From assembly GCA_023653075.1 (NCBI GenBank), contig JAMNXQ010000006.1, positions 1 to 64,000 of the forward strand: a stretch of DNA of 64,000 nucleotides, read 5' to 3'. Made by a program: the position numbers and the translations under genes. Under the pieces are notes generated by a model. The model did no database searches, was not told the origin of the DNA, and saw nothing but the letters and a program-made list of their open reading frames with translations. The stretch's first letter is position 1; each line of letters starts with the position of its first letter. Shown here piece after piece: positions 18,569-27,755 of this stretch. Origin of the DNA: Algoriphagus sp. GTDB lineage: Bacteria; Bacteroidota; Bacteroidia; Cytophagales; Cyclobacteriaceae.

Positions 18569-19918
18569 ATGAAAAAAAATTATCAAGTTATCGACAGAAG
18601 AGATTTTTTTAAAAAAACAGCCCTAGGTATTGCGGGACTTTCCTTGGCTCCTTCGCTGTTGGCCAATGTTCCCACCTCTGGCAAACTTAGAACCGTACAC
18701 ATCGGTCTTGGAGGAATGGGAATGGAAGATTTAAAAGCAATTGCTAGCCATGCAAGCGTAGAAGTTGTGGGACTTTGTGATGTGGATACCAATGCCTTGA
18801 GCAATGCTACAGCCCTTTACCCTCAAGCAAAAACCTACAGCGACTATCGCCTGCTGTTGAAAGAAATGGAGGATCAGTTTGATGCAGTGGTGGTATCCAC
18901 GCCTGATCATACCCATGCTCCAGCTTCTTTGATGGCGATGGAAATGAATAAGGCGGTGTACTGCCAAAAACCATTGACACACCATGTGACGGAGGCCAGA
19001 GCCATGAAAAAAATGGCCGAGGAGAAGAAATTGGTTACCCAAATGGGAATTCAGGTGCACTCGTTTTACGATTACAAATTGGCTACGCTGCTTATCCAAT
19101 CTGGAATCATCGGTAAGGTGCACACCGTACGTGCCTGGTCACCTAAAAATTGGGGTTTTGATGGAAAAGAACCCAATGGGAAAGATGCGGTACCCAGCAA
19201 CTTGAACTGGAATTTGTGGCTTGGCACAGCCCCTGAGCGTGATTACAAGGAAGGCGTCTACCATCCGGGTAATTGGAGAAAGCTTCTAGATTATGGCTGT
19301 GGAACTTTGGGAGATATGGGTGTACATATTTTTGACACCCCTTACAATGCCCTGCAATTGGATGTACCGCGGACCATTGTCAATCAGTGCAGAAAGCCAA
19401 CGGGTTTTGGTTTTCCAGAGAATAATATCGTGACCTACGAATTCCCTTCGACGCCGTATACTACGGATACCTTGAAGTGGGTGTGGTACGATGGACCAGG
19501 AGCACCTGAACAGCACGAGGATTTGAGGCTTCCTAATGGGGACAAGCTTCCCGACCAAGGAGCGATGTTTATGGGTGAAAAAGGAAGATTATTGCTACCA
19601 CACTTCCAACAACTTCCAAGATGGATTGTGAATGGAGTGTACAAGCAATTTGATGTGACACCATTCAATTTGGGTGCCCCAGTTAAGGATTATGTGGGCG
19701 AAAGCAAGAAGCATTACCACCAATTTGTGGATGCTTGTTTGGGCAAGGGTGAGTGTACCGCTTCTTTTTCGTATTCAGCACGCTTGACCGAAACTATTCT
19801 TCTTGGGGTGATTGCGGGTCGTTTTCCAAATGAGACCTTACACTGGAATAGCAAGAAGGCAAAATTTGCGGAGCGGAAAGCCAATAAATTTCTTGGCGGT
19901 AAGTACCGTAAATTCTAA
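18569..19918 (+). CDS. Gfo/Idh/MocA family oxidoreductase
   Basis: RRDFFKKTALGIAGLSLAP Tat-like signal; VHIGLGGMGMEDLKA; CQKPLTHHVTEARAM. Confidence 0.92.
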   Translation: MKKNYQVIDRRDFFKKTALGIAGLSLAPSLLANVPTSGKLRTVHIGLGGMGMEDLKAIASHASVEVVGLCDVDTNALSNATALYPQAKTYSDYRLLLKEMEDQFDAVVVSTPDHTHAPASLMAMEMNKAVYCQKPLTHHVTEARAMKKMAEEKKLVTQMGIQVHSFYDYKLATLLIQSGIIGKVHTVRAWSPKNWGFDGKEPNGKDAVPSNLNWNLWLGTAPERDYKEGVYHPGNWRKLLDYGCGTLGDMGVHIFDTPYNALQLDVPRTIVNQCRKPTGFGFPENNIVTYEFPSTPYTTDTLKWVWYDGPGAPEQHEDLRLPNGDKLPDQGAMFMGEKGRLLLPHFQQLPRWIVNGVYKQFDVTPFNLGAPVKDYVGESKKHYHQFVDACLGKGECTASFSYSARLTETILLGVIAGRFPNETLHWNSKKAKFAERKANKFLGGKYRKF

Positions 19919-19920
19919 TT

Positions 19921-19964
19921 TTCAAGTCGAGAAAGGGGGAGCATTCCCCTTTCTTGAATTTTTT
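19921..19964 (+). terminator. intrinsic terminator
   Basis: TTCAAG tcga GAAAGGGG gagcatt CCCCTTTC TTGAA TTTTTT nested stem plus T tract. Confidence 0.75.
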
Positions 19965-20051
19965 AGCAAAGTAGAGCCTATTTGGCTAAGAATCATTTTT
20001 AAACTACCCTGCTGGAGGTTGGGCTTCTATGCAGTTCATTTTTTTTCAACT

Positions 20052-20414
20052 ATGCATACAGAAAAGCGTTTTTGCCGCTCTTGTGGACAAATTCTACATG
20101 GGAGATCAGACAAAAAATTTTGTGACGATGGCTGTAGAAATACCTTCAACAATCAGCAAAATTCCATTCAAAATAAGGAGATACGCAATATCAATTCGGT
20201 TTTGAAGCGAAATCGAGCAATTTTGTTGGCCAAACTTCCAGAAGGTAAAAAACAATTAAAAGTTTCCAAGGATCAGCTGTTGGTGATGGGGTTTAACTTG
20301 AGGTACATGACCCATCAGTTGGTACTGCCAAGTGGCTTAACCGCACAGTTTTGCTACGAACTGGGATGGGTTAGTTTGGATGAAGATTGCTACTTGATTG
20401 TACGGGATTTGTAA
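20052..20414 (+). CDS. small zinc-ribbon protein
   Basis: ATG at 20052 (track ORF start at 19812 overlaps upstream gene); MHTEKRFCRSCGQILHGRSDKKFCDDGCRNTFNNQ. Confidence 0.8.
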   Translation: MHTEKRFCRSCGQILHGRSDKKFCDDGCRNTFNNQQNSIQNKEIRNINSVLKRNRAILLAKLPEGKKQLKVSKDQLLVMGFNLRYMTHQLVLPSGLTAQFCYELGWVSLDEDCYLIVRDL

Positions 20415-20433
20415 CCTTCGAAAAAAGTTGGGG

Positions 20434-21702
20434 TTAACATGGCTTTGTAAGTACCTCCTCAAAAAGGTTATCGGTAACCACGGCAATAGCCCCGATTAAT
20501 CCCACTTCATTTCCGAGTTGATAGAGCGCTAGCTGTGTTTTTTCTCTCGATTTGGCCATGCTGTACACATTGAGCGCCTGCTGAATCGGTGTCAAAATGT
20601 ACTGATTTGCTTCTGCTACCGCTCCTCCCAAGACGATGAGTTCTGGATTGAGCAACTGGATCAGCATGGAAATGCCTCTACCGAGATTCAGGCCCACATC
20701 CGATAAGATGGTAATCGCCCGCTGATCTCCTTCCTTGGCTGCTTGGACTACTAAGTTCGGATCGAGTGGTCCTTTGTAAGATTTTGCCATTCGAGCTAGG
20801 ATACTATCCTTGTCCAGCAGTAAGGCTTCCTCTGCCATGCGTACGATGGAAGTGCCTGAGGCAATGGCCTCTAGGCAACCCTTTTTTCCACAAGTACAAT
20901 TGATTTCCTGAGATTCAAATAGGGGGGAGTGTGCAAATTCTCCAGCAAACCCGGAGGTACCTTGGTACAGCTTTCCATCGATGATAATGCCTAATCCGAT
21001 TCCCCAACCTACAAAAATTCCCAATACGTTTTGTGCATATTTTGCGGCACCAAATTTGAATTCTGCTAGGGTCATCGCTCGCGCATCATTTTCAAGAAAT
21101 ATTGCTTGTGGAAACCTGCTTTCGAGGTGGGCTTGCAAACTTTTTCCTCCAAAATTGAGGTAGGTATGGTTGATTCCTGCTTTGGAATCAATCAGTCCTG
21201 GCATGGAAATACCGATGGCAATGATTTTTTGGCTTGAAAGGCCAGATGTTGAAATGTAGGTTTCTAGGTGAAGACAAAGTTGCTCAAAGGTATCCGCTTC
21301 ATTGTTCAGTACTAGTTTGTGACTGACCTTGTCCTTCACTTGTGTGTGTTGGCAGTTGTAAAGCGCTAGGCTTACGGAAAACTTGCTTAAATCCACTGCT
21401 AGTACATAAAAGGCATCAGGTGCCAAGCGGTACAAATCGGGTTTTCTACCGCCTTGGGAAGCTGCTCGACCCTGTTTGATCACTTCTCCTGATCGAATCA
21501 AATCCATGAGGAGGGTATTGACCGTCGGTAAGGAAATCCCCATGCTTCCACAGATTTCATTGGCCGTAGAAGCACCTTTTTGATAGAGGTTTTTGATTAG
21601 TCGGATCTTAAGTAGGTAGTTTTTTACTTCTACAAGGCCATCAATTTTGGAAAGTGCCTCTTGGGGATGGATTAGGTGCATGGGGCGAATATGTGCACTC
21701 AA
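20434..21702 (-). CDS. ROK-family transcriptional regulator/kinase
   Basis: N-terminal HTH (ANEICGSMGISLPTVNTLLMDL); CTCGKKGCLEAIASG zinc motif; GLGIIIDGKLYQG. Confidence 0.9.
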   Translation of the reverse strand: MSAHIRPMHLIHPQEALSKIDGLVEVKNYLLKIRLIKNLYQKGASTANEICGSMGISLPTVNTLLMDLIRSGEVIKQGRAASQGGRKPDLYRLAPDAFYVLAVDLSKFSVSLALYNCQHTQVKDKVSHKLVLNNEADTFEQLCLHLETYISTSGLSSQKIIAIGISMPGLIDSKAGINHTYLNFGGKSLQAHLESRFPQAIFLENDARAMTLAEFKFGAAKYAQNVLGIFVGWGIGLGIIIDGKLYQGTSGFAGEFAHSPLFESQEINCTCGKKGCLEAIASGTSIVRMAEEALLLDKDSILARMAKSYKGPLDPNLVVQAAKEGDQRAITILSDVGLNLGRGISMLIQLLNPELIVLGGAVAEANQYILTPIQQALNVYSMAKSREKTQLALYQLGNEVGLIGAIAVVTDNLFEEVLTKPC

Positions 21703-21849
21703 ATACGTTAAAAATTAACGGCTTAAAAAATACTTTCTAAATAAAATCAAGGAAGCTACTCGTAATTCAGTTAAGAAAATAGGGAAGTAGGTAAAGTTAC
21801 TCCTGCCTAGGGCTTGTGCACGGCATGGATCAATTTTAAGGTCTTCCAA

Positions 21850-21877
21850 TTGAAAATTCTAAAATTGTCTATCTTTG
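21850..21877 (+). promoter_or_regulatory. Bacteroidetes-type promoter
   Basis: TTG (21850-21852), 17-bp spacer, TATCTTTG (21870-21877), 21 nt before ATG 21899. Confidence 0.55.
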
Positions 21878-21898
21878 ATTTCTTTTTCATGTAAGTCA

Positions 21899-22420
21899 AT
21901 GAAACCACTTATTCTTTCACCCAATTTGGGCAAATCCCAGCTTGCGGCTCTTGTAGAGCGCTACTTAATAGATGCTGGATTTTTGATATCCAACAAAGAT
22001 TTGGAGCGTCCTTGGGGCGGGTTTTTTGTTTTGGATGAAACCCAAATCCGAAAATTTAAGGATACCTTTTTTCCTGAGGTAACCCTTTCAGAAGAGCAAT
22101 ATGCTCAGAAGTTGAGCCCTAAGTTTCTATTGGTTGCACCTGGTGCCCGACTTTCTTGGCAATACCATTTCCGCCGAGCAGAGTTGTGGACTTTGGTGGC
22201 AGGTGATGCCGCCATCAGTAGAAGCATGGACGATAGCCAAGGTCCAGTGCTTTCGATGGTAGTAGGAGAGGTGATTTCCTTGCTACAGGGTGAGCGTCAT
22301 CGCTTGATTGGTACAGAAGAATGGGGGATTGTTGCTGAAATCTGGATGCATTCCGATGCAAGTCAGCCCTCCGATGAAGATGATATTGTCCGATTGCAGG
22401 ACGATTACGCTAGGAAGTAA
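21899..22420 (+). CDS. cupin protein, phosphomannose-isomerase type II-like
   Basis: ERPWGGFFVLDE, VAPGARLSWQYHFRRAELWTLVAG, EVISLLQGERHRL; ATG 21899 preferred over track start. Confidence 0.75.
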   Translation: MKPLILSPNLGKSQLAALVERYLIDAGFLISNKDLERPWGGFFVLDETQIRKFKDTFFPEVTLSEEQYAQKLSPKFLLVAPGARLSWQYHFRRAELWTLVAGDAAISRSMDDSQGPVLSMVVGEVISLLQGERHRLIGTEEWGIVAEIWMHSDASQPSDEDDIVRLQDDYARK

Positions 22421-22422
22421 GT

Positions 22423-22593
22423 TTACCCCTTAGGTAGCGCATCAATTTTCTTAGCCACTTCCTCCGCCTCAGCCATCAATTTGTCTGCAGCAGTTCGGTT
22501 GCTATGCGACAGTTTATGCGCATCTGACATCATTTTGGCGTAAGTTTCCTGGAGTTTTTCCTTCTCGCTTTTCTTTTTAAATATTCCAAACAT
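22423..22593 (-). CDS. Lacal_2735-like small protein
   Basis: 56 aa read from minus strand: MFGIFKKKSEKEKLQETYAKMMSDAHKLSHSNRTAADKLMAEAEEVAKKIDALPKG*; missed by the track cutoff. Confidence 0.8.
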   Translation of the reverse strand: MFGIFKKKSEKEKLQETYAKMMSDAHKLSHSNRTAADKLMAEAEEVAKKIDALPKG

Positions 22594-22635
22594 GGGTTTC
22601 GGTTTTGGTAGTAAACTGAGCCAACCGAGGATTGT

Positions 22636-24201
22636 TTAACGCAGACTTGTGCGCTCACTTGGATAGCGAATCTCATCATCTTTGAATTGGATGAGGTCTT
22701 CTAGTCTACCTGCAGAATTGTAAAATTTCCAAGGCCCCTGTTTCTTACCATCCCTCATCTCACCTTCCGAGGCTTTGCGGCCAGATTCATGGTAATACAT
22801 CCAAAGGCCGTCTGCTTTGCCCGAGAGGTAATTTCCTTCAGATTCTTTTTGACCAGTTACATAATAGGTGATGCGAGTTCCAGTGCCACCTTTTAAGGTA
22901 CCGGCATCTCTGGTTTCCTTTCCATCAAAGGAATAGTAAGGGCCTACATTGAGTAAACGTCCATTGTCCCAGAACTCCTCTTGAGTCAATTGCTTGTTGT
23001 CGTAAAAAAGTCCCCAAATACCATCTTCAAATCCAAGATTGAATCGGCCTACAGACTTGAGCTGTCCTCCATCGTAGTAGTACACCCATTGTCCATTTTC
23101 CATGCCGAGTAAATATTCTCCTTCGGCTATCAGGACACCGATTTTATTGAAGTATTTCCATAATCCTGTTTTGAGGTCATTTTTGTACTCTCCAAGTGCA
23201 TAGAGTTGTCCATCTGGATAAAAGTTTTTCCATACTCCCACTTTAGCTCCGCCTTCGTATTGACCTTGTACAGAAGGTTTGCCCGAACTATGATTTTCCA
23301 CATAGTCTCCTTCGGGAACGCCAAGAACATAGGTTTTACGTTTGGAAATTTCTTTGTTGGGAAAGTATTCTTCCCAAACGCCTACAGCTACATTGTTTTC
23401 ATACCGTTCTTTTCGTGCAAGTCGGCCGGTTTCGTAGTAATAATTCCACTCTCCAATTCGGTTTCCAAAGTCATCGTACACTTCTTCTGATTCGGGGATT
23501 TTTGTACCTGGATAGAAACTTTTCCAAGGGCCAATTTTTACTCCATTTTTGTAATTGCCTGTTTGTAGGGGAACATTTGGTAAGGAAAAGGTTTTAAAAA
23601 CTCCGTCGAATTGCCCTTTTTTGGCCGTTGCTTCTGCCAAGACATTTCCTTCGGGGTCAAATTCGAAGTAAGGACCTTCTCGTAATCCTCCTACGTAAAA
23701 TTCTCGAACTGCAAGTTCACCACCTGGAAAATAGGACAACCATTGCCCTTCTTTCTTTCCTTCTTGGTAGTTCCCCTCCAACTTAAGTTGACTGGGATCG
23801 ATGTAGTAATCGCTCGGTTCACTTCCGTAGTATTCGCTGTACTTCCCCACTAAAACGCTGTCCTGAAAGATCATTTCTTTCACTAAAAATCCATTGCTGT
23901 CAAAAAAACGTGCCGGGCCGAATAGCTTCCCTTCTCGGTAATCGGCTAGTTCTTTTCGCTTGCCATTGGCATGGTAACTCGTCCATTGCCCATCCCGAAG
24001 CCCATTTTTAAAAATTCCCTCTGTAACAAGGGTGTTGGTTTTGGTGGTGTAGAATTTCCATAGACCACTGGGAAGATTTTTCTCCACTAATCCAGTGCCA
24101 ACAATCGATGAATCACTGGAATAGCGTACAGCAACTTTAGAAGTCTGTGCAGCGAGCGAAAAATGCAAAAGGGACAAGAGTACAATCAGCGCATACTTCA
24201 T
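22636..24201 (-). CDS. MORN_2/YwqK-type repeat protein, exported
   Basis: 521 aa; signal peptide; many YYxxGxLxxxGxYxxGxxxGxWxxY repeats. Confidence 0.9.
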   Translation of the reverse strand: MKYALIVLLSLLHFSLAAQTSKVAVRYSSDSSIVGTGLVEKNLPSGLWKFYTTKTNTLVTEGIFKNGLRDGQWTSYHANGKRKELADYREGKLFGPARFFDSNGFLVKEMIFQDSVLVGKYSEYYGSEPSDYYIDPSQLKLEGNYQEGKKEGQWLSYFPGGELAVREFYVGGLREGPYFEFDPEGNVLAEATAKKGQFDGVFKTFSLPNVPLQTGNYKNGVKIGPWKSFYPGTKIPESEEVYDDFGNRIGEWNYYYETGRLARKERYENNVAVGVWEEYFPNKEISKRKTYVLGVPEGDYVENHSSGKPSVQGQYEGGAKVGVWKNFYPDGQLYALGEYKNDLKTGLWKYFNKIGVLIAEGEYLLGMENGQWVYYYDGGQLKSVGRFNLGFEDGIWGLFYDNKQLTQEEFWDNGRLLNVGPYYSFDGKETRDAGTLKGGTGTRITYYVTGQKESEGNYLSGKADGLWMYYHESGRKASEGEMRDGKKQGPWKFYNSAGRLEDLIQFKDDEIRYPSERTSLR

Positions 24202-24313
24202 AGCGAATTGGGATTCTTAAGGTAGGTTGGCAACAGTTTTCAGTACTCAGATTTGGATGATTTTTTTATACCTACGTAGAAAATCATTTCCTGTTTAAAA
24301 GTACATCAAATCC

Positions 24314-24865
24314 TTAGATTTTGATTCCCAAATAGGGTTTAACCTGAAGAATTTTATTCACTTCTTCTACCAATAACTGAAGGCCTAGATTCTTTTCAGC
24401 TGGAAGTTGAATTCTCTTAACCCATAGGCTAGCCCCTTGCTCATGACCCAGGTTGGACTTGGATTTTCTGATCCATTCCATTTGTGCCGGCAGATCCCAT
24501 GGGGTATTTGGGTCGCCCAGTTGATATCCCCCTTTCAAAAATGGTTCAGGAGGAAATTTTAAATTTTTCCCAAAAAACACACAACAAAAAAGCCCATGAC
24601 CAAACCAGCTAACCAAACGAATGTTACAGCCTGAATCCAACTTAAAATCTCGAATTAGATCAAGCACAAAATAGGGGAAACCCTGCAATTGATTTCCTTT
24701 AGAGATCTTTTTACCCTTCGAATTTGGAAAAAAATGAGTCAATTCCGCATTGGTAACAGAGTTGCCAAGTTGCTCAAAAAGATCCAAGAAATCAGCCTTC
24801 AGTCGGTTTTGCCGCTGAATGAGCGATGGGTCCAACCAAAGATCTAGGTCAATTTCTTTTTGCAT
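24314..24865 (-). CDS. hypothetical protein
   Basis: In-frame Met (MQKEIDLDLWL) at 24865 avoids the overlap with the KAS III gene. Confidence 0.6.
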   Translation of the reverse strand: MQKEIDLDLWLDPSLIQRQNRLKADFLDLFEQLGNSVTNAELTHFFPNSKGKKISKGNQLQGFPYFVLDLIRDFKLDSGCNIRLVSWFGHGLFCCVFFGKNLKFPPEPFLKGGYQLGDPNTPWDLPAQMEWIRKSKSNLGHEQGASLWVKRIQLPAEKNLGLQLLVEEVNKILQVKPYLGIKI

Positions 24866-24870
24866 GGAGT

Positions 24871-25896
24871 TTACCAACGCAATACCGCCGATGCCCAAGA
24901 AAATCCCGATCCAAAGGCAGCCAAACATATCAGGTCATTTTCCTGGAGGCGACCCTGTTCCCAAGCTTGAGACAGTGCGATAGGGATGGTGCCTGCTGTG
25001 GTATTGCCGAGGTGCATGATATTATTAAATACCTTCTGGTCTGGCAATTCCAATTTTTGCTGAATGTACTGGGAGATGCGCAAATTTGCCTGGTGGGGCA
25101 CCAGAAGATCGATATCGTCCTTGGTCAATTGATTGAAGTCCAAGGCCTCCTGAATCACTTCCATAAATCGAACCACAGCATGCTTGAACACCGCATTTCC
25201 ATTCATTTTCAGGAAAAAGTCTCCTCGCTCAATCAACTCTTTGGAAATTCGTTCTTTCCCACTGGAGCTTGGAGCGATGCAGTAGAGCTCTTCGGCATGG
25301 GATCCTTCAGAGTGCAAGTGGGTGCTGATTATTCCGGCTTGTCCAGCATCCGCTCTTCCTACCACTACAGCTCCTGCACCGTCAGCAAAAATCACGGCAC
25401 TCGATCTTCCTTCATCGCTTTTATCCAAGGCAGAGGATTGAATTTCGGCACCTACTACCAATATTTTTTGGTACATGCCTGTTTTGATAAACTGATCGGC
25501 AATAGAAAGTGCATAAATAAAGCCTGAACAGGCATTTCGAATATCTAGGGCACCGATGGTTTTAAAGCCCATTTCCCGCTGAAGCAGAACCCCATTGCCA
25601 GGTAAGAAGTAATCAGGGGTGATGGTTGCGAATATGATAAAGTCAATGTCATCCTGCTGCACTCCTGCACGATCCATGGCCATTTTACTTGCTTTGGCGG
25701 CCATGTTGGTTACCGTGTCTACTCCAGGAGTATACCAACGTCTTTCTTGAATCCCGGTACGCTCCATGATCCACTCGTTGGAGGTATTCATCATTTGGGA
25801 AAGTTCATCATTGGTGACAATACGATCTGGAACATAATGTCCGGCAGCGAGCACGCGTGAGGTATACATGGGTAGGTGGGGTAAGGTTCTGGCCAA
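24871..25896 (-). CDS. 3-oxoacyl-ACP synthase III family (FabH-like)
   Basis: NACSGFIYALSIADQ, PHQANLRIS, HLGNTTAGTIPIAL (Cys-His-Asn triad). Confidence 0.93.
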   Translation of the reverse strand: MARTLPHLPMYTSRVLAAGHYVPDRIVTNDELSQMMNTSNEWIMERTGIQERRWYTPGVDTVTNMAAKASKMAMDRAGVQQDDIDFIIFATITPDYFLPGNGVLLQREMGFKTIGALDIRNACSGFIYALSIADQFIKTGMYQKILVVGAEIQSSALDKSDEGRSSAVIFADGAGAVVVGRADAGQAGIISTHLHSEGSHAEELYCIAPSSSGKERISKELIERGDFFLKMNGNAVFKHAVVRFMEVIQEALDFNQLTKDDIDLLVPHQANLRISQYIQQKLELPDQKVFNNIMHLGNTTAGTIPIALSQAWEQGRLQENDLICLAAFGSGFSWASAVLRW

Positions 25897-25960
25897 CTAA
25901 AATCCCTGCAATATCGGGACTTGGGTTTAGTGTACCAACAAAAACAAAGGACTTGGAATT

Positions 25961-26656
25961 TTAACCAAACAAGGTGTAGTTCCCAAATTGATCCATGGGT
26001 GAAGTTTTTCGAAGGACCGATTGGGAATCATTTTGCACAGAATTGACTAGGGGGGATACGGTGAAGCCCAGCATCAATTCAGTTGGGTAGGGGTTCAAAA
26101 GTGTCAAAAGTTCAGCTTCAGAACTGTAGCCATCCAGCCATTTTTTTTCATGTTCCCGCTTTAAAATCACCGGCATGCGATCGTGAACTTCCGAAACAAC
26201 CTCATTGGGGCTCGTCGTTAAAATCAAGAAGGTATGCTGAGATTCCCCTGATACCGTTTCATATTCCTCCCAAATGCCAGCAAAAGCAAAAAGTTCTTCC
26301 TCACGGAGTGTAAAGCGATGCGGTATCTTGGTTTTCTTTCCCACTTTCTTCCATTCGAAAAAGCCATCTGCAGGGATCAAGCACCTTCTTTTTTGGAAGG
26401 AAGGTTTGAAGGAAACTTTTTCATGGACGGACTCAGCCCGTGCGTTGATCAACTTTGCCGATACGGGTTTATTTTGTCCAAAGTCAGGGGTAATGCCCCA
26501 ATAAAAAAAGGAGAATCCTTTAGGACTATCGGAAGTGATGACGGGCACCAGCTGCGTAGGAGCAATGTTGTACCGTGGTGAAAAATCTACCAGCATTTCT
26601 GCTTGGAAGCGTTCTTCAAGTTCAATTTTACTTTTGGCGAGTGAATATCTTCCACA
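25961..26656 (-). CDS. SOS response-associated peptidase (SRAP/YedK/HMCES)
   Basis: MCGRYSL start at 26656 gives catalytic Cys2; NARAESV, RRCLIPADGFFEWKK, HDRMPVIL. Confidence 0.93.
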   Translation of the reverse strand, partial: CGRYSLAKSKIELEERFQAEMLVDFSPRYNIAPTQLVPVITSDSPKGFSFFYWGITPDFGQNKPVSAKLINARAESVHEKVSFKPSFQKRRCLIPADGFFEWKKVGKKTKIPHRFTLREEELFAFAGIWEEYETVSGESQHTFLILTTSPNEVVSEVHDRMPVILKREHEKKWLDGYSSEAELLTLLNPYPTELMLGFTVSPLVNSVQNDSQSVLRKTSPMDQFGNYTLFG

Positions 26657-26688
26657 CATGGTTGCAGTTACAGCTAATTTGTTCGAAG

Positions 26689-27648
26689 TTAGGAATCCTG
26701 GCAAATAAATTCAACTGCTCGTGTTTCTGAATAAAGCCTTTTAGTTGAATTAGAACTCATGAATCCCACATGACCTCCATGGCTAGGGAATTCAAAGTAT
26801 ACCTGGTTGAGCGTTTTTGCCAACTCGGTTGGATAGCAGGAGGGACTTAAGAACGGGTCGTTTTTTGCATTTAAAATAAGCGTTGGAACCGAGATTCCAA
26901 CTAAAAATTGGAGGGACGAATTTTTTTGGTAGTATTCTTCCGCATCACCAAATCCATGCAAGGGCCCGGTAAAGGTATTGTCAAAGTCGCGCAGCGTTCG
27001 GATGGAAGAAAATTTAGTTAAGTTGTATTCAGCGGGAAATGATTCCGCTTTTTTTTCAACTTTTTGCCGTAGCGTTTTTAGAAATCGTTGGGTGTACAAG
27101 CCAAATCCTGTCCTTGAAATTTGATCACAAGAACTACCCAAGTCCAGGGGTACGGAGATTGCAACCCCTTTTTTGATTTTTTGGGTTCGCTCTCGCTTTT
27201 CGCCCAGGTATTTGAGGACCAGGTTTCCACCCAAACTAAAGCCAATTAGAAAAATCTCTTCATACTTTTTGGAGGCATGCTGAATGATCGTTTCTAAATC
27301 GTAGGTAGCGCCACTGTGGTAAAAAATAGCCTTACGATTGAGTTCTACCCCACAGCCTCGGTAATTCCATGCCAAGACATCAAATCCATTTTTCAAGGCT
27401 TCTTTGGCCATTCCCAAAATGTATGCCCGGCTACTATTACCTTCTAACCCGTGACTAATAACTACCAGTTTTGAGTTTCCTCTTTGATGCCAATCGATTT
27501 CTAAAAAATCCCCATCATGCGTTTCTATACGTTCTTTTTGTGTGGGTATGAGTTCTACTTTTCTAAAAATTGCGGGATAAACTGTCTCTAAGTGTCCGTT
27601 AAAGAGGTATTTAGGCCTTTGGTAGGTACTGGATTGAAGTAAGGGCAT
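26689..27648 (-). CDS. YheT-like alpha/beta hydrolase
   Basis: VISHGLEGNSSRAY, AWNYRGCG, IGFSLGGNLVLKYLGE. Confidence 0.9.
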   Translation of the reverse strand: MPLLQSSTYQRPKYLFNGHLETVYPAIFRKVELIPTQKERIETHDGDFLEIDWHQRGNSKLVVISHGLEGNSSRAYILGMAKEALKNGFDVLAWNYRGCGVELNRKAIFYHSGATYDLETIIQHASKKYEEIFLIGFSLGGNLVLKYLGEKRERTQKIKKGVAISVPLDLGSSCDQISRTGFGLYTQRFLKTLRQKVEKKAESFPAEYNLTKFSSIRTLRDFDNTFTGPLHGFGDAEEYYQKNSSLQFLVGISVPTLILNAKNDPFLSPSCYPTELAKTLNQVYFEFPSHGGHVGFMSSNSTKRLYSETRAVEFICQDS

Positions 27649-27692
27649 GGAGGCAAGCGGTCGAAACGGATCGGAAAATACAGCATATAAAT

Positions 27693-27723
27693 TTGAATAA
27701 AGCGTTTTTAAAAACTATTTTTG
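27693..27723 (+). promoter_or_regulatory. Bacteroidetes-type promoter upstream of E2 gene
   Basis: TTG (27693-27695), 20-bp spacer, TATTTTTG (27716-27723). Confidence 0.55.
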
Positions 27724-27755
27724 GGCACTTTAAAAACTACAAGCGCGAATAGAAC

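Noticed and set aside
19812-20051. Long N-terminal extension of the zinc-ribbon ORF
   Set aside because: Overlaps the Gfo/Idh gene and the terminator at 19921-19964; ATG 20052 fits better.
22636-24201. Tandem DNA repeat
   Set aside because: Repetition is at the protein level (MORN_2 units) with diverged nucleotides, so not a DNA satellite.
24826-25527. 233-aa plus-strand ORF opposite the KAS III gene
   Set aside because: No domain signature; opposite strand has intact Cys-His-Asn catalytic motifs.
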